From Thermoproteota archaeon (GTDB lineage: Archaea; Korarchaeota; Korarchaeia; Korarchaeales; Korarchaeaceae): 64,000 nucleotides of DNA. The notes below the pieces were generated by a model that searched no databases, was not told the DNA's origin, and worked only from the letters and a program-made list of their open reading frames with translations. The position numbers and the translations under genes are program-made. Where the stretch lies: assembly GCA_015522685.1 (NCBI GenBank), contig WALU01000049.1, positions 1-64,000 of the forward strand. Direction: 5' to 3'. Positions 44,455 through 53,733 of the stretch are shown here, piece after piece. The stretch's first letter is position 1; each line of letters begins with the position of its first letter.

Positions 44455-45333
44455 ATGGAAGCAAGGGCGGTGTCCTCCAGAATTTCCGACTATATATGCC
44501 TAACGAAGCCCAAGCAAACATTTCTTCTCCTCCTTACCTCTATATTTACCTACCTAGGTGCCGGTGGTTACGATTTGAGGGTTCTAGTTCTTCTAACAGC
44601 AGCCATGGTTCTTTCCATATCAGGGACAACAGCAGTTAACATGACTCTAGATGCAGACATAGATTCATTGATGAGGAGAACTAAGGAGAGACCTGTACCT
44701 TCCGGTAAGGTATCTCAGGAAGGCGCTTTATCGTTTGGAATTACTATCTTTCTCTTAGGTGTAGCCGTAGCTTACATTATAAACTCTTGGACGGCTTTAG
44801 CTACATCCTTAGGTGTAATATTTGATCTGTTAGTTTATACTCTATGGACAAAGAGGAAAACTCCCTTTTCCATAGTCTTCGGCGGCATCGCTGGAGCTGC
44901 ACCTTCTCTTGCTGGATGGACCGCAGCTAGAGGCTTAGTAGAGCTACCTGCCATTCTTATAATGCTAATAACGATGCTGTGGATACCAGCTCATATTTGG
45001 TACATATCGATATATTACTTGAATGATTATAGGGCAGCGGGAGTTCCCATGCTCCCTGTTGTTATAGGTGTAGAAAGAACTGCAAAGGTAATTGCAGCGT
45101 CTATAACTATAATGACAGTGACTGAACTGGCGCTTTTCCTGATAGGATCTATGGGCATGGTATTTCTCGCAATAGCTTTACCTCCTACCCTGCTTCTCCT
45201 GTATAGATCGATCTTATATGCTAGAAATCCAACAGCAGAAGGAGCTAAGAAAATGTATAAGACAGCGAGCCCGGTAGAAGGAGCGGCTTTCCTTGGTATT
45301 GCACTGGATGGATTGGCCAGACTTCTGCTGTAA
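44455..45333 (+). CDS. ctaB: CtaB/UbiA-type prenyltransferase (heme o synthase-like)
   Basis: Polytopic protein of 292 aa from ATG 44455, which follows GGTGAT at 5 bases; an upstream ATG (44434) is less likely. The prenyl-diphosphate-binding motif is NMTLDADIDSLMRRTKERPV (62-81), with the aspartates at 66, 68 and 70. The second conserved region WIPAHIWYISIYYLNDYRAA and GVPMLPVV matches CtaB. It is expected to add farnesyl to heme B. No terminal oxidase gene lies in the window. A quinone or lipid prenyltransferase role is the alternative. Confidence 0.85.
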   Translation: MEARAVSSRISDYICLTKPKQTFLLLLTSIFTYLGAGGYDLRVLVLLTAAMVLSISGTTAVNMTLDADIDSLMRRTKERPVPSGKVSQEGALSFGITIFLLGVAVAYIINSWTALATSLGVIFDLLVYTLWTKRKTPFSIVFGGIAGAAPSLAGWTAARGLVELPAILIMLITMLWIPAHIWYISIYYLNDYRAAGVPMLPVVIGVERTAKVIAASITIMTVTELALFLIGSMGMVFLAIALPPTLLLLYRSILYARNPTAEGAKKMYKTASPVEGAAFLGIALDGLARLLL

Positions 45334-45371
45334 GCTAAAACTTATTATGTCACATTTTTAGGGTATAGGTT

Positions 45372-45788
45372 ATGAGTTCTAAGGTAATTGTTAAGGGAGA
45401 GCTTGTCTTCAGCAATGGAGATGAGTTATTCCCCTTCTTTGATAAGTTAGGGATACCAGAGGAGAAAATAAAGCTGGGGAAGGCCTATACAGATGAACTG
45501 AAGATCGAGGAGATAAGAAGGGAGAATAATGAATATCATGTCAAGTTTGAGGGCGATCTCAATTGGCCATCAAATCTAGCACCTTCTGGAGAAAACCCAC
45601 TAGATTGGCTCAAGACTCAGACGGCAGGTTTGGTATGGGATGTAGAGGACCTAAAGACTTTAGAGGTTTTTAAGGGATCCGAAGACCTCAAATTCTCATT
45701 CTACTCCGATGAAGAGCTAGCTAAAAAGAGAGAAGAGTATAATAAGTGGTGGATAGATTCTGCTAGCAATATAGTCGGGCTTTTCTGA
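45372..45788 (+). CDS. Hypothetical protein
   Basis: Soluble acidic protein of 138 aa, about 38 bases after the ctaB-like gene in the same direction. It contains many tryptophans (NWPSNL, DWLKTQ, WDVEDL, KWWIDS). No family recognised. Possibly in operon with the prenyltransferase. Confidence 0.65.
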   Translation: MSSKVIVKGELVFSNGDELFPFFDKLGIPEEKIKLGKAYTDELKIEEIRRENNEYHVKFEGDLNWPSNLAPSGENPLDWLKTQTAGLVWDVEDLKTLEVFKGSEDLKFSFYSDEELAKKREEYNKWWIDSASNIVGLF

Positions 45789-45860
45789 GATTGACATTCA
45801 ATGCTGAAAAATAAAAAGGAGGTTACTTTATAGTGGCTATTCACCAAAAGTATAGCATAG

Positions 45861-45872
45861 GTTTTTATATAG
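45861..45872 (+). promoter_or_regulatory. TATA box of aIF1 gene
   Basis: GTTTTTATATAG lies 24-35 bases before the ATG at 45896, and no Shine-Dalgarno sequence lies between. The spacing fits a leaderless transcript starting at or very near the ATG. Confidence 0.6.
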
Positions 45873-45895
45873 TCTATGAAACTAGGTAGCTTGGA

Positions 45896-46219
45896 ATGGT
45901 TGCATTCGATGAGAGATTAAGAGATCCAGTTACAGGACTTCCACTGGAGCTTTTTTCCTGGGAAGAAGTCGAGAAAGAACTTACACCGGTAAGGATAAGA
46001 TCGGAGAGGAGAAGGGGAAGGGATGTCACCATTATAGAGAACCTCCCATTTTCAAAGGAAAACATGAAATCATTTTTGAAGGAGATGAAGAAGATACTGG
46101 CTTGTGGAGGGACCTATAAGGATGGATATGTACTTTTGCAGGGAGATCATAGATACAAAGTGGCAAAGCTATTGAAGGAGAGGTGGGGAATACCGGAGGA
46201 TCAGATAGAGATAGAGTAG
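45896..46219 (+). CDS. Translation initiation factor aIF1 (SUI1)
   Basis: Protein of 107 aa in the SUI1/eIF1 family, which controls start-codon fidelity on the small ribosomal subunit. Recognised by DPVTGLPLELFSWEEVEKE at the N-terminus and by KKILACGGTYKDGYVLLQGD near the C-terminus, the classic SUI1 signature. The N-terminus through PVTGLP is the archaeal form. Confidence 0.95.
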   Translation: MVAFDERLRDPVTGLPLELFSWEEVEKELTPVRIRSERRRGRDVTIIENLPFSKENMKSFLKEMKKILACGGTYKDGYVLLQGDHRYKVAKLLKERWGIPEDQIEIE

Positions 46220-46441
46220 ACGATCATCGGTTAGGTAAACTGTAGCAGCCAATACAGTTACTTTCTATGGGGCTTATAGTGTAGCCAGTTTGCCCTGCTC
46301 TCCTTATGAGGCGTAGCTTGTATAGGTATAGTCATCAGCATGTGAGAAGCCATTGTTGATAAAAGCTCGCAATAAGTTAAAGAAGTGGAGCTTAAAAGAA
46401 AAATAGATGAAAGAGTGGAGAATTCCTTATACGAGGAAAGA

Positions 46442-48493
46442 TCATGGTGGAAAGAAGGCAACGAATGTCAGGGCTACTATGGTAACTAGCTTTATGAATA
46501 TGTGTAATGATGGACCTGCTGTATCCTTAAGTGGATCTCCAACAGTATCCCCTACCACGGCAGATTTATGAGCATCAGATCCTTTTCCCCCATACAGCCC
46601 TGTCTCCACCAGCTTCTTAGCATTATCCAATGCTCCACCGGCATTTATCATGAATATCGCTAGCAAGCCTCCCGCTATTGTCGCTCCGACTATAAAGGAA
46701 CCGAGAGGCCCTCTACCAAAGATTAGCCCTATTATTATTGGAGCGAAGAACGTTATTAAGGTTGGAGATATCATCTCCTTCAATGCATGCTTTGTTGATA
46801 TATCTACAGCTTTAGCATAATCTGGTTTAGCCTTGCCCTCAAGTAAGCCTTTTATTTCCCTGAACTGCCTTCTCACTTCATCTACTAATTTATTAGCGGT
46901 TCTACCAACAGATTGCATGGCCATGGCAGAGAAGAGATATGCTAACGTTGAACCTACTATTACACCTACTAAGATGAAGGGATTTGCTAACTCCACTCCG
47001 GCTGCTTGCGGATTTACTATCCTAACATCTGTGAGATATGTTTTCAGGCCGGCAGATGTTAGGTAAGCAGAGAAAAGAACGAATGCTGAAAGCAAAGCGC
47101 ATGCCATAGCATATCCTTTAGTTATGGCTTTCGTTGTATTCCCTACAGCATCTAAAAGGTCTAAGCCTCTCCTCACATCTTTACCTAAACCAGACATTTC
47201 AGCTATACCTGCAGCATTGTCGGAGATTGGACCAAAAGTATCTGCTGCCATTATTATACCTGTAGTAGAGAGGATTCCTGCAGTAGCTGCTGCTATTCCA
47301 TAGAGCCCATCTATCCAGAAGGCTAAAGATACTACAGTGCCTATCACTATTAGGGGAAGAAAAGCGCTTTCCATCCCCATAGAGAGACCTGCTATAACGT
47401 CTAAAGCAGGACCGAACTTAGACGATTCTGCTATATATCTAACTGGCCTGTACTGAGTTCCAGTATAGTACTGTATAATCATTCCCACAAGCAGGCTTGC
47501 GACTAACCCCAGCACAGCGGCATAGAATACTTCTATGTGACCTAGGAAGTTTACAGCCATTACATAGAAGAATGCTAGATTAAGAATACCAGCTACAAGT
47601 AATGATACGTTAATCGCTGTTATAGGACTTTTAACACTCTCTCTTACTAAGAATATTGCCACTATTGTTGATATAATCCCGAGAGATTCGGCTAATAGTG
47701 GAAACATTATACCATTAAGTCCATAGAGAGAGAAGAAGGCCACTCCGAGAAGCATCATGCCAATTATGTTATCTGAGAAAGACTCGAAGAGATCCGCTCC
47801 CCTCCCAGCGCAGTCACCTACATTATCCCCAACCTGGTCAGCTATAACAGCAGGATTCCTAGGATCATCTTCAGGTATGCCAGCTTCCACCTTTCCCACT
47901 AGATCAGCTGATATATCTGCAGCTTTTGTGTAAATACCTCCCCCCAGTTGAGCAAATAATGCAGCTAAGCTAGCTCCCATGCCAAACGGGACTATGGTGT
48001 GGAGGGCCATCTCAAGCTGTTGCGGCGATTTAATGGAATAGAATGCATTTATTGCTAGATAGAGAAGCCCTATACCTAAAATGCTTAAACTGACTACAGA
48101 TAAGCCCATGACAGAACCTCCCCAGAAAGCAATTTTGAGGGCCTTCTTTGGAGAAGTTCTGGCAGCATTCGTGGTCCTAACGTTCGCTCTCACTGCTGCA
48201 TTCATCCCTATATATGCTGCTATGAGCGAGAGGACTGCTCCTGTTATGAATGACCCTGCTGGAATATCTCCTTCTAGAATCCCAAGAGCTATAGCTATTA
48301 AGATAATGAATACTGTTATTGTATAAAACTGCCTTTTCAAATAAGCATTAGCTCCTTCTTGCACATAGGATGCAACAGCTACCATTTCAGGGGTTCCTGG
48401 TTCTTCTCTATTCACAAGGTAGTAGATGAGAGCTACAAACAGCATCCCCACTATCCCCATTATTAAAGGAATTAGTTCTAGCAATTTGATCAC
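46442..48493 (-). CDS. hppA: Membrane-bound H+-translocating pyrophosphatase
   Basis: Proton-pumping pyrophosphatase of 683 aa with about 16 helices. Catalytic motifs GGGIYTKAADISADLVGKVE (184-203) and DDPRNPAVIADQVGDNVGD (209-227) are intact. The residue that separates K+-dependent from K+-independent enzymes is Lys455 in GNTTKAITKG, with Thr458, so this is the K+-independent type, and proton rather than sodium pumping is likely. It recovers energy from pyrophosphate produced in biosynthesis. Confidence 0.96.
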   Translation of the reverse strand: MIKLLELIPLIMGIVGMLFVALIYYLVNREEPGTPEMVAVASYVQEGANAYLKRQFYTITVFIILIAIALGILEGDIPAGSFITGAVLSLIAAYIGMNAAVRANVRTTNAARTSPKKALKIAFWGGSVMGLSVVSLSILGIGLLYLAINAFYSIKSPQQLEMALHTIVPFGMGASLAALFAQLGGGIYTKAADISADLVGKVEAGIPEDDPRNPAVIADQVGDNVGDCAGRGADLFESFSDNIIGMMLLGVAFFSLYGLNGIMFPLLAESLGIISTIVAIFLVRESVKSPITAINVSLLVAGILNLAFFYVMAVNFLGHIEVFYAAVLGLVASLLVGMIIQYYTGTQYRPVRYIAESSKFGPALDVIAGLSMGMESAFLPLIVIGTVVSLAFWIDGLYGIAAATAGILSTTGIIMAADTFGPISDNAAGIAEMSGLGKDVRRGLDLLDAVGNTTKAITKGYAMACALLSAFVLFSAYLTSAGLKTYLTDVRIVNPQAAGVELANPFILVGVIVGSTLAYLFSAMAMQSVGRTANKLVDEVRRQFREIKGLLEGKAKPDYAKAVDISTKHALKEMISPTLITFFAPIIIGLIFGRGPLGSFIVGATIAGGLLAIFMINAGGALDNAKKLVETGLYGGKGSDAHKSAVVGDTVGDPLKDTAGPSLHIFIKLVTIVALTFVAFFPP

Positions 48494-48554
48494 CTCGCTT
48501 AGATTTGCTTTCTAAGCGACTTTGGGGATTCCCTTTTAGAATTTAAAAAGGTAA

Positions 48555-50078
48555 TTAACAGGGTTCTATTGTGCTAGGAGGCTTAGTGGTTATCGCATAG
48601 GTAACCATTGTGACCTGAGGAATTTCTGACGTTATCCTCTTGGATATCTCCTCTAGAATATCCGAAGGCAGTTCATACCAATCGGCCGTCATGGCGTCCT
48701 CGCTCTCAACTATTCTCACTGTTACTATGTAGCCATCGACGCGAGTATCCCCCTTTACACCTACCCACCTATCGTCCCCAACAGATGCGAAGGCCTGCCA
48801 CACTTTATTGTAGAAACCTTTCTTCCTGAGCACCTTTTCAACTATTGCTGAAGCCTCTCTCACAATACTCAATTTTTCCTCTGTAACCTCTCCTATAATC
48901 CTTACTGCCAATCCGGGTCCTGGGAATGGGTGCCTCTCAACAATCTCCTTGGAGAGACCTAAATGGAGAGCTAGCCTTCTCACTTCATCTTTGTAAAGGT
49001 ATCTTAAGGGTTCTATAACCTTAACCTTAGATTTGATCCATTCAGGAAGCCCGGCCACATTATGGTGACTCTTTATCCTATCGGCCCCTATCTCTCCCCC
49101 ACTCTCTATCACATCAGGATAAAGAGTACCTTGAACCAAACAGTCAAAATCCCTACCTTTAAGTGATTTAGAGAAGACCTTCACGAAAAGTTCTCCTATT
49201 ATCTTCCTCTTTTTCTCACATTCTTTTACTCCTCTTAAGGCACTGAGGAACTCCTTTGAAGCATCTATATATATGGGATTTATTCCAGTCCTTTCAAGCA
49301 AATTTAACACGTCTTCCGGCTCGTTCTTTCTTAACAGGCCATGATTAACGAATATTGAGGTGAGCCTGTCACCTGCAAATTGATTTACTAGGAAAGTAGC
49401 TACTGTGGAATCAACCCCTCCGCTTACAGCCGATGATATGCTACTGCATTCCTCAAGTTCCCTTTTGAGGTATTCTTTTATGAGCGAGATCATCCTATTC
49501 TCAGTCCAATCTCTGCTGCTTCCAGCTATTTTTACAAAGTTATCAAGCAGGATACTTCCTTTGTAGGTATGCTTTACCTCAGGATGGAACTGAACACCGT
49601 AGATGGGTAAGCTCCTGTGCTTGAAAGCAGCAATATATCCGTTCTCAGATATGGCAGTTACTATAACGTCTTGAGGTGGAGATGCAACGTGATCGGAATG
49701 ACTCATCCAAACAGTCTCCTCCTCATCCCATCCCTCAAATAGACCCGATCTATCCAGTATCTTTACCTTAGTAGGACCGTATTCCCCTTTTGATCTCCTC
49801 ACTTCTCCGCCCATCATAGCCGCTATAAGCTGGAACCCATAGCAGATTCCCAGCACTGGAATTCCTAAACTTAGTATCCACTTGCCAATTTTAGGGGCTT
49901 GAAGCTCGTATACACTACTAGGCCCCCCAGATAATATTATTGCATCTGGTCTTATCTCTCTTACCATTTTTAGAGTGATCTTGGTGTAGGGAAGTATCTC
50001 AGCATAGACCCTTAGATCTCTGATCCTACGCGTAATTAAGTGGGCATATTGCCCACCGAAGTTCACCACTAGGATCAT
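48555..50078 (-). CDS. guaA: GMP synthase, fused glutaminase and synthetase
   Basis: Converts XMP to GMP. The 507-aa protein holds a class I glutaminase domain (nucleophile Cys79 in GICYGFQ, and VQFHPEVKHT) and a synthetase domain with the PP-loop VSGGVDSTVAT. Many euryarchaea split these into two genes, so the fusion is a useful lineage trait. The start overlaps the tldE stop by 4 bases. Confidence 0.96.
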   Translation of the reverse strand: MILVVNFGGQYAHLITRRIRDLRVYAEILPYTKITLKMVREIRPDAIILSGGPSSVYELQAPKIGKWILSLGIPVLGICYGFQLIAAMMGGEVRRSKGEYGPTKVKILDRSGLFEGWDEEETVWMSHSDHVASPPQDVIVTAISENGYIAAFKHRSLPIYGVQFHPEVKHTYKGSILLDNFVKIAGSSRDWTENRMISLIKEYLKRELEECSSISSAVSGGVDSTVATFLVNQFAGDRLTSIFVNHGLLRKNEPEDVLNLLERTGINPIYIDASKEFLSALRGVKECEKKRKIIGELFVKVFSKSLKGRDFDCLVQGTLYPDVIESGGEIGADRIKSHHNVAGLPEWIKSKVKVIEPLRYLYKDEVRRLALHLGLSKEIVERHPFPGPGLAVRIIGEVTEEKLSIVREASAIVEKVLRKKGFYNKVWQAFASVGDDRWVGVKGDTRVDGYIVTVRIVESEDAMTADWYELPSDILEEISKRITSEIPQVTMVTYAITTKPPSTIEPC

Positions 50079-51412
50079 GTTACACCCGGTCCTGCCACCT
50101 TAGCTATAAACCTTATAGATCCCCCTTTAAAGTTGGAGAATGCTTCTATATCATCTCCAATACCATATATACTTTTTAGGAATCCTCCTAAGGTGAAAGC
50201 CATGCTCGTCTGTCTTAGGGACTTAGTGACCTCGCCGTTTTCTATGAGGAAAGATGTTTCTGCCATTCCACTGAACTCTCCCGTTGCTAGATTAGGCGTA
50301 TCTATAGTGTACACTACTAATACTCCTCTCTTAGTATCTATAAGCTCGTCTGCCTTCATTCGAAGGGAGGGAGCTTCTATACTCACGGTATGAGGTGAGA
50401 TCGAAGGAAGATGTGCGTGATCCCTTGAAGCATTGCCTGTGCTTTCCTTTCTCTCTTTAGATGCTGTATACCAATTGTGAAGTAGGGCTTTGAATACTCC
50501 TTTCTCCACAACGTAAGTTTTACGGGTAGGTATCCCTTCAGCATCAAAGCTTGAGCTGCTACTTAGCCAAGGGATCCTTCCATTGTCTACTATACTTATC
50601 TCATCCTTCGAAATTCTCTCACCAACTTTCCCGGTAAGAAAGCTCCTACCATACTGTACATTCTCCGCATTGGCTGCCTGACCTGCTATGAAAGGAACTA
50701 TGGTAATTTGGGCTTTAGGCTTGAGTATTAAGGGAAGTTCTTCCACGCCTATCGTTATAGCATCTAGTGTCTTTACGGCTAGCTTGCCAGCTTCCTTCCC
50801 AACTTTCTCTGGATCAAACATATCTAACCTTCTACCATCAGAGAAACCGAAGCCTGATCCTCTTTTATCACCATCTTGGCTGGCAGCTTCTACTTCCGCT
50901 GAGAAGTATGTCCTTTCCTCTGATGTATTGACTCCCTTGGAGCTGTAAATTGAGACATTTACATGCCTAAGCTCAAAGCTGCCCGAGATAGATTTTACCT
51001 TCTGGGATATCTTAGCAGCTTCTATAGATGCCATAAAGAGTGACGCTGCCTCTTCCACACCTAGATTTCTCAGCTTTGGATCCATGAGATCGTTTATGTA
51101 GGAAATGCTGGCGGGTTCAGGCAATCCCTTGAAGTTTAAGTCCTCAGGGGCAGCTTTAGCATTCATGACAGCTTTCTTTCCAATTTCACTACCATCCATC
51201 GGATTGGTAGCGAATGCGAAGCCAAGCTTCTTCCCAATAGCAGCCCTAACACCTAGCCCAGTGAACCTAACAGAGCTTGCTGTCTTCATGGCGTTCTTCT
51301 CTGCTTGGATGGAGATCCCCCTTCCTATAATCTCAAAGGCTTCTGCCTCATTAGCGCCTTCAGATAAAGCTACCTTCACAGCTTCCTCTTCTAACATATC
51401 ATCTCCCCCCAA
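50075..51412 (-). CDS. tldE: TldE/PmbA-like metalloprotease partner
   Basis: Protein of 445 aa, the inactive-side partner in a TldD/TldE heterodimeric protease. It shares the family fold but lacks the HExxxH zinc motif. The C-terminal barrel region has TGNASRDHAHLPSISPHTVS and LATGEFSGMAETSFLIENGE. Directly downstream of tldD, overlapping by 14 bases, and coupled to guaA. It forms the known complex that cleaves unfolded peptides. Confidence 0.92.
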   Translation of the reverse strand: MGGDDMLEEEAVKVALSEGANEAEAFEIIGRGISIQAEKNAMKTASSVRFTGLGVRAAIGKKLGFAFATNPMDGSEIGKKAVMNAKAAPEDLNFKGLPEPASISYINDLMDPKLRNLGVEEAASLFMASIEAAKISQKVKSISGSFELRHVNVSIYSSKGVNTSEERTYFSAEVEAASQDGDKRGSGFGFSDGRRLDMFDPEKVGKEAGKLAVKTLDAITIGVEELPLILKPKAQITIVPFIAGQAANAENVQYGRSFLTGKVGERISKDEISIVDNGRIPWLSSSSSFDAEGIPTRKTYVVEKGVFKALLHNWYTASKERKESTGNASRDHAHLPSISPHTVSIEAPSLRMKADELIDTKRGVLVVYTIDTPNLATGEFSGMAETSFLIENGEVTKSLRQTSMAFTLGGFLKSIYGIGDDIEAFSNFKGGSIRFIAKVAGPGVT

Positions 51413-52757
51413 AGACTAGCTTCTTTACCCTAATATGGGGTGCTCCCGTCGTAACGGGAACCCATTGACCATACTTTCCACACATTCCAGGATCATGGGT
51501 CAGGTCGTTTGCAATAGCATCTATATTATGGAGAACATCTAAGGTCATTCCCGTAATTGCTACCTCTCTAAGTCTCTGTTTTAGCTCTCCATTCTCTATT
51601 AGCCACCCTCCTTCAGCTTTAAACATAAACTGCCCTTTTGCTGGGTCTGTATACCCATATAAAGATCCAAAGGCATATATTCCGCTTTTCATTTCTGAGA
51701 GCATCTCATCAAAACTCCAGTTCCCAGTTTCTATGAAAGTGTTAGACATCCTGACTATAGGAGGGTTATCATAATCCATTGATCTGGCATTCCCGGTTGG
51801 CTCTATCCTGAGCCTTGATGCCGTTTCCAAGCTGGTCATATAACCTGAGAGCAAGCCTCTCTTCACAATATACTTCCTCTTTGATTCCGTTCCTTCATCA
51901 TCATACTTGTAGCTCCCATACAGGCCCTCAATAGTTGGATCATCGATAACGCTTATCATATCAGATCCGACCTTCTTATCCATTTTCCCGACAAGTATGC
52001 TTTGATTATTTACTATGGCATCTCCCTCAGCTGCATGGCCGAACGCCTCATGTATGAAAACACCAGCTAGTTTCGGATCTAGAATTGCTGGTGAAGTGCC
52101 TGGAGGAGCTGGCTTAGCGGATAAAGCTTCCACTGCCCTTTTAGCAGCAAGCTCTGCTACGTTCGATCCTTCAACTATCTTCATACCTCCAACGCCTCCC
52201 TTAGATTCGAAGGCACTCTCTGTAAGTTCGGCTTCATGAGAAAAGATGTAAGCAGCTAACCTGACTCTAGCTGTCTTTTGATTTATGTCCGTTCCTAAAG
52301 AGTTAACGATTCTAGTTTCTCTCATAACATCTCCGAATAGTATGTTGGTGTTTCTGATCTTGTCCATCTTTCTGGCCTGTTTATCCTGTTCCTGGATTAG
52401 TTCTACCTTTTCTGAAGTGCTAACCTCCCAAGCTGGCTTTTGAGCTTTTACCTCATATCTACCTCTGAAGGAAGGCCATTCTGGCTCTATATGTTCCGCC
52501 CATTTAGAAGATAGCTTAGCCAGCTCAACAGCATCTTTAACAGCATCTTTCAGCTTAGCTAATGAGCTGGCAACTCCTAGCCCCCAGCCCCCTTTGTAAA
52601 GAGCTCTAACACTTATTCTGAACTCGCTTCCTCTAGATAGCTCTCTAACCACTCCGTCTATCATACGGATCGTTGTAGTCTCAGATCTTTCCCTCCTAAC
52701 TTCAACAAAATCTACACCATCATCTAGCGCGAGAGATATTGCATCCTCCAACTCCAT
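51399..52757 (-). CDS. tldD: TldD metalloprotease
   Basis: Zinc protease subunit of 452 aa. The active-site motif is HEAFGHAAEGD (236-246), in which His236, Glu237 and His241 are the expected catalytic residues. C-terminal regions have GNARSMDYDNPPIVRMSNT and MFKAEGGWLIENGELKQRL. Together with TldE it forms a barrel-like protease that degrades small unfolded peptides. Confidence 0.95.
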   Translation of the reverse strand: MELEDAISLALDDGVDFVEVRRERSETTTIRMIDGVVRELSRGSEFRISVRALYKGGWGLGVASSLAKLKDAVKDAVELAKLSSKWAEHIEPEWPSFRGRYEVKAQKPAWEVSTSEKVELIQEQDKQARKMDKIRNTNILFGDVMRETRIVNSLGTDINQKTARVRLAAYIFSHEAELTESAFESKGGVGGMKIVEGSNVAELAAKRAVEALSAKPAPPGTSPAILDPKLAGVFIHEAFGHAAEGDAIVNNQSILVGKMDKKVGSDMISVIDDPTIEGLYGSYKYDDEGTESKRKYIVKRGLLSGYMTSLETASRLRIEPTGNARSMDYDNPPIVRMSNTFIETGNWSFDEMLSEMKSGIYAFGSLYGYTDPAKGQFMFKAEGGWLIENGELKQRLREVAITGMTLDVLHNIDAIANDLTHDPGMCGKYGQWVPVTTGAPHIRVKKLVFGGR

Positions 52758-52890
52758 ACATAGTTATTGAGGAGAACCCGATATAATCATTCTGAGTTTC
52801 ATCAAAGGTGCTATGCTAAGAGATTCTTCAGATGAGTGGACTTTCTACAGCCAGAAGAGAAAGCAGGATAGGGTCCATTACCAAGTATGA

Positions 52891-53718
52891 GTGAAGCATT
52901 TTAATCTGAAACTGAGAGTTAGTGCGAGGTTCTCTGAGATGCATCCATGTAAAGATGCAACTAGAACTTGGCGCGGTATAAGGATAGCTGCAGATTATAA
53001 GTATACCATTGAGCTGGAAGGTAAAGGTAAGGCTGGTTATTTTTACACAAGCCCAAATTTAATTGAGGAAGCGATAATAGGGTTTCTCTATTATAAGAAA
53101 GGGATAGATTATGATATACGCCTGGTGGATCTCACTAAGATCAATGAGTTAGAATATTTAGCTAAAGTTTCAAGGAAAGATAAGTTATTGGAAATACCAA
53201 GTTGGGTAGAAGGCTCGATAGATTGGGACCTAGCTCTAAAATTATTAGGGAAGTTATCAGAGCTTGTCCCAAAGAATGAATGCCCTTATGCATTCCATTC
53301 GATGGCTCTCTTCCTTTTACTTGATGGAAAAATCTCTTCCATAATATCCCTAGTAGATGCAAGTAGACATACTGGTATGATTAAGATATTGGGATGGGTA
53401 TTGAGGAAAGGCTCCTCTCTGAGTGGTTATACCCCTGTCCTAGTTACAACTGGTAGAGTTTCAAGCGATCTGATTGATATGATAAATTCCATAAAACTGA
53501 AAATTGTGCTAAGTCCGAGACATGCGTTAATGAGTGGAGTAGTTTCAGCAGAGTCGGAAGGTATCACTTTAGTTTCTAAGGATATAACTCGTAGATTGAA
53601 AGTATTTACATATCCAGAAAGAATAGCAAACGCCCCTATAGTTGAATGGAAAGAGAATCCAATAACAGCAAACTACAGAAAAGATGTAAGTAAGGGAGGA
53701 AGCCTGCCCATTTGTTAA
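52891..53718 (+). CDS. fdhD: FdhD-like formate dehydrogenase accessory protein
   Basis: Protein of 275 aa starting at GTG. FdhD is a sulfurtransferase that loads sulfur on the molybdenum cofactor of formate dehydrogenase. The family pattern is retained: TSPNLIEEAIIGFLYYKKGI, FHSMALF, VDASRHTGMIKILGWVL (usually EDVGRHNAxDKxxG) and TTGRVSSDLIDMI. The CxxC that normally lies before FHS/GGxHxA is not present, and only one cysteine (ECPYAFH) is close. This is a divergent FdhD. It converges with fdhE, whose stop is 15 bases away. Confidence 0.8.
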   Translation: MKHFNLKLRVSARFSEMHPCKDATRTWRGIRIAADYKYTIELEGKGKAGYFYTSPNLIEEAIIGFLYYKKGIDYDIRLVDLTKINELEYLAKVSRKDKLLEIPSWVEGSIDWDLALKLLGKLSELVPKNECPYAFHSMALFLLLDGKISSIISLVDASRHTGMIKILGWVLRKGSSLSGYTPVLVTTGRVSSDLIDMINSIKLKIVLSPRHALMSGVVSAESEGITLVSKDITRRLKVFTYPERIANAPIVEWKENPITANYRKDVSKGGSLPIC

Positions 53719-53733
53719 TGTCCTTAAGAATTT

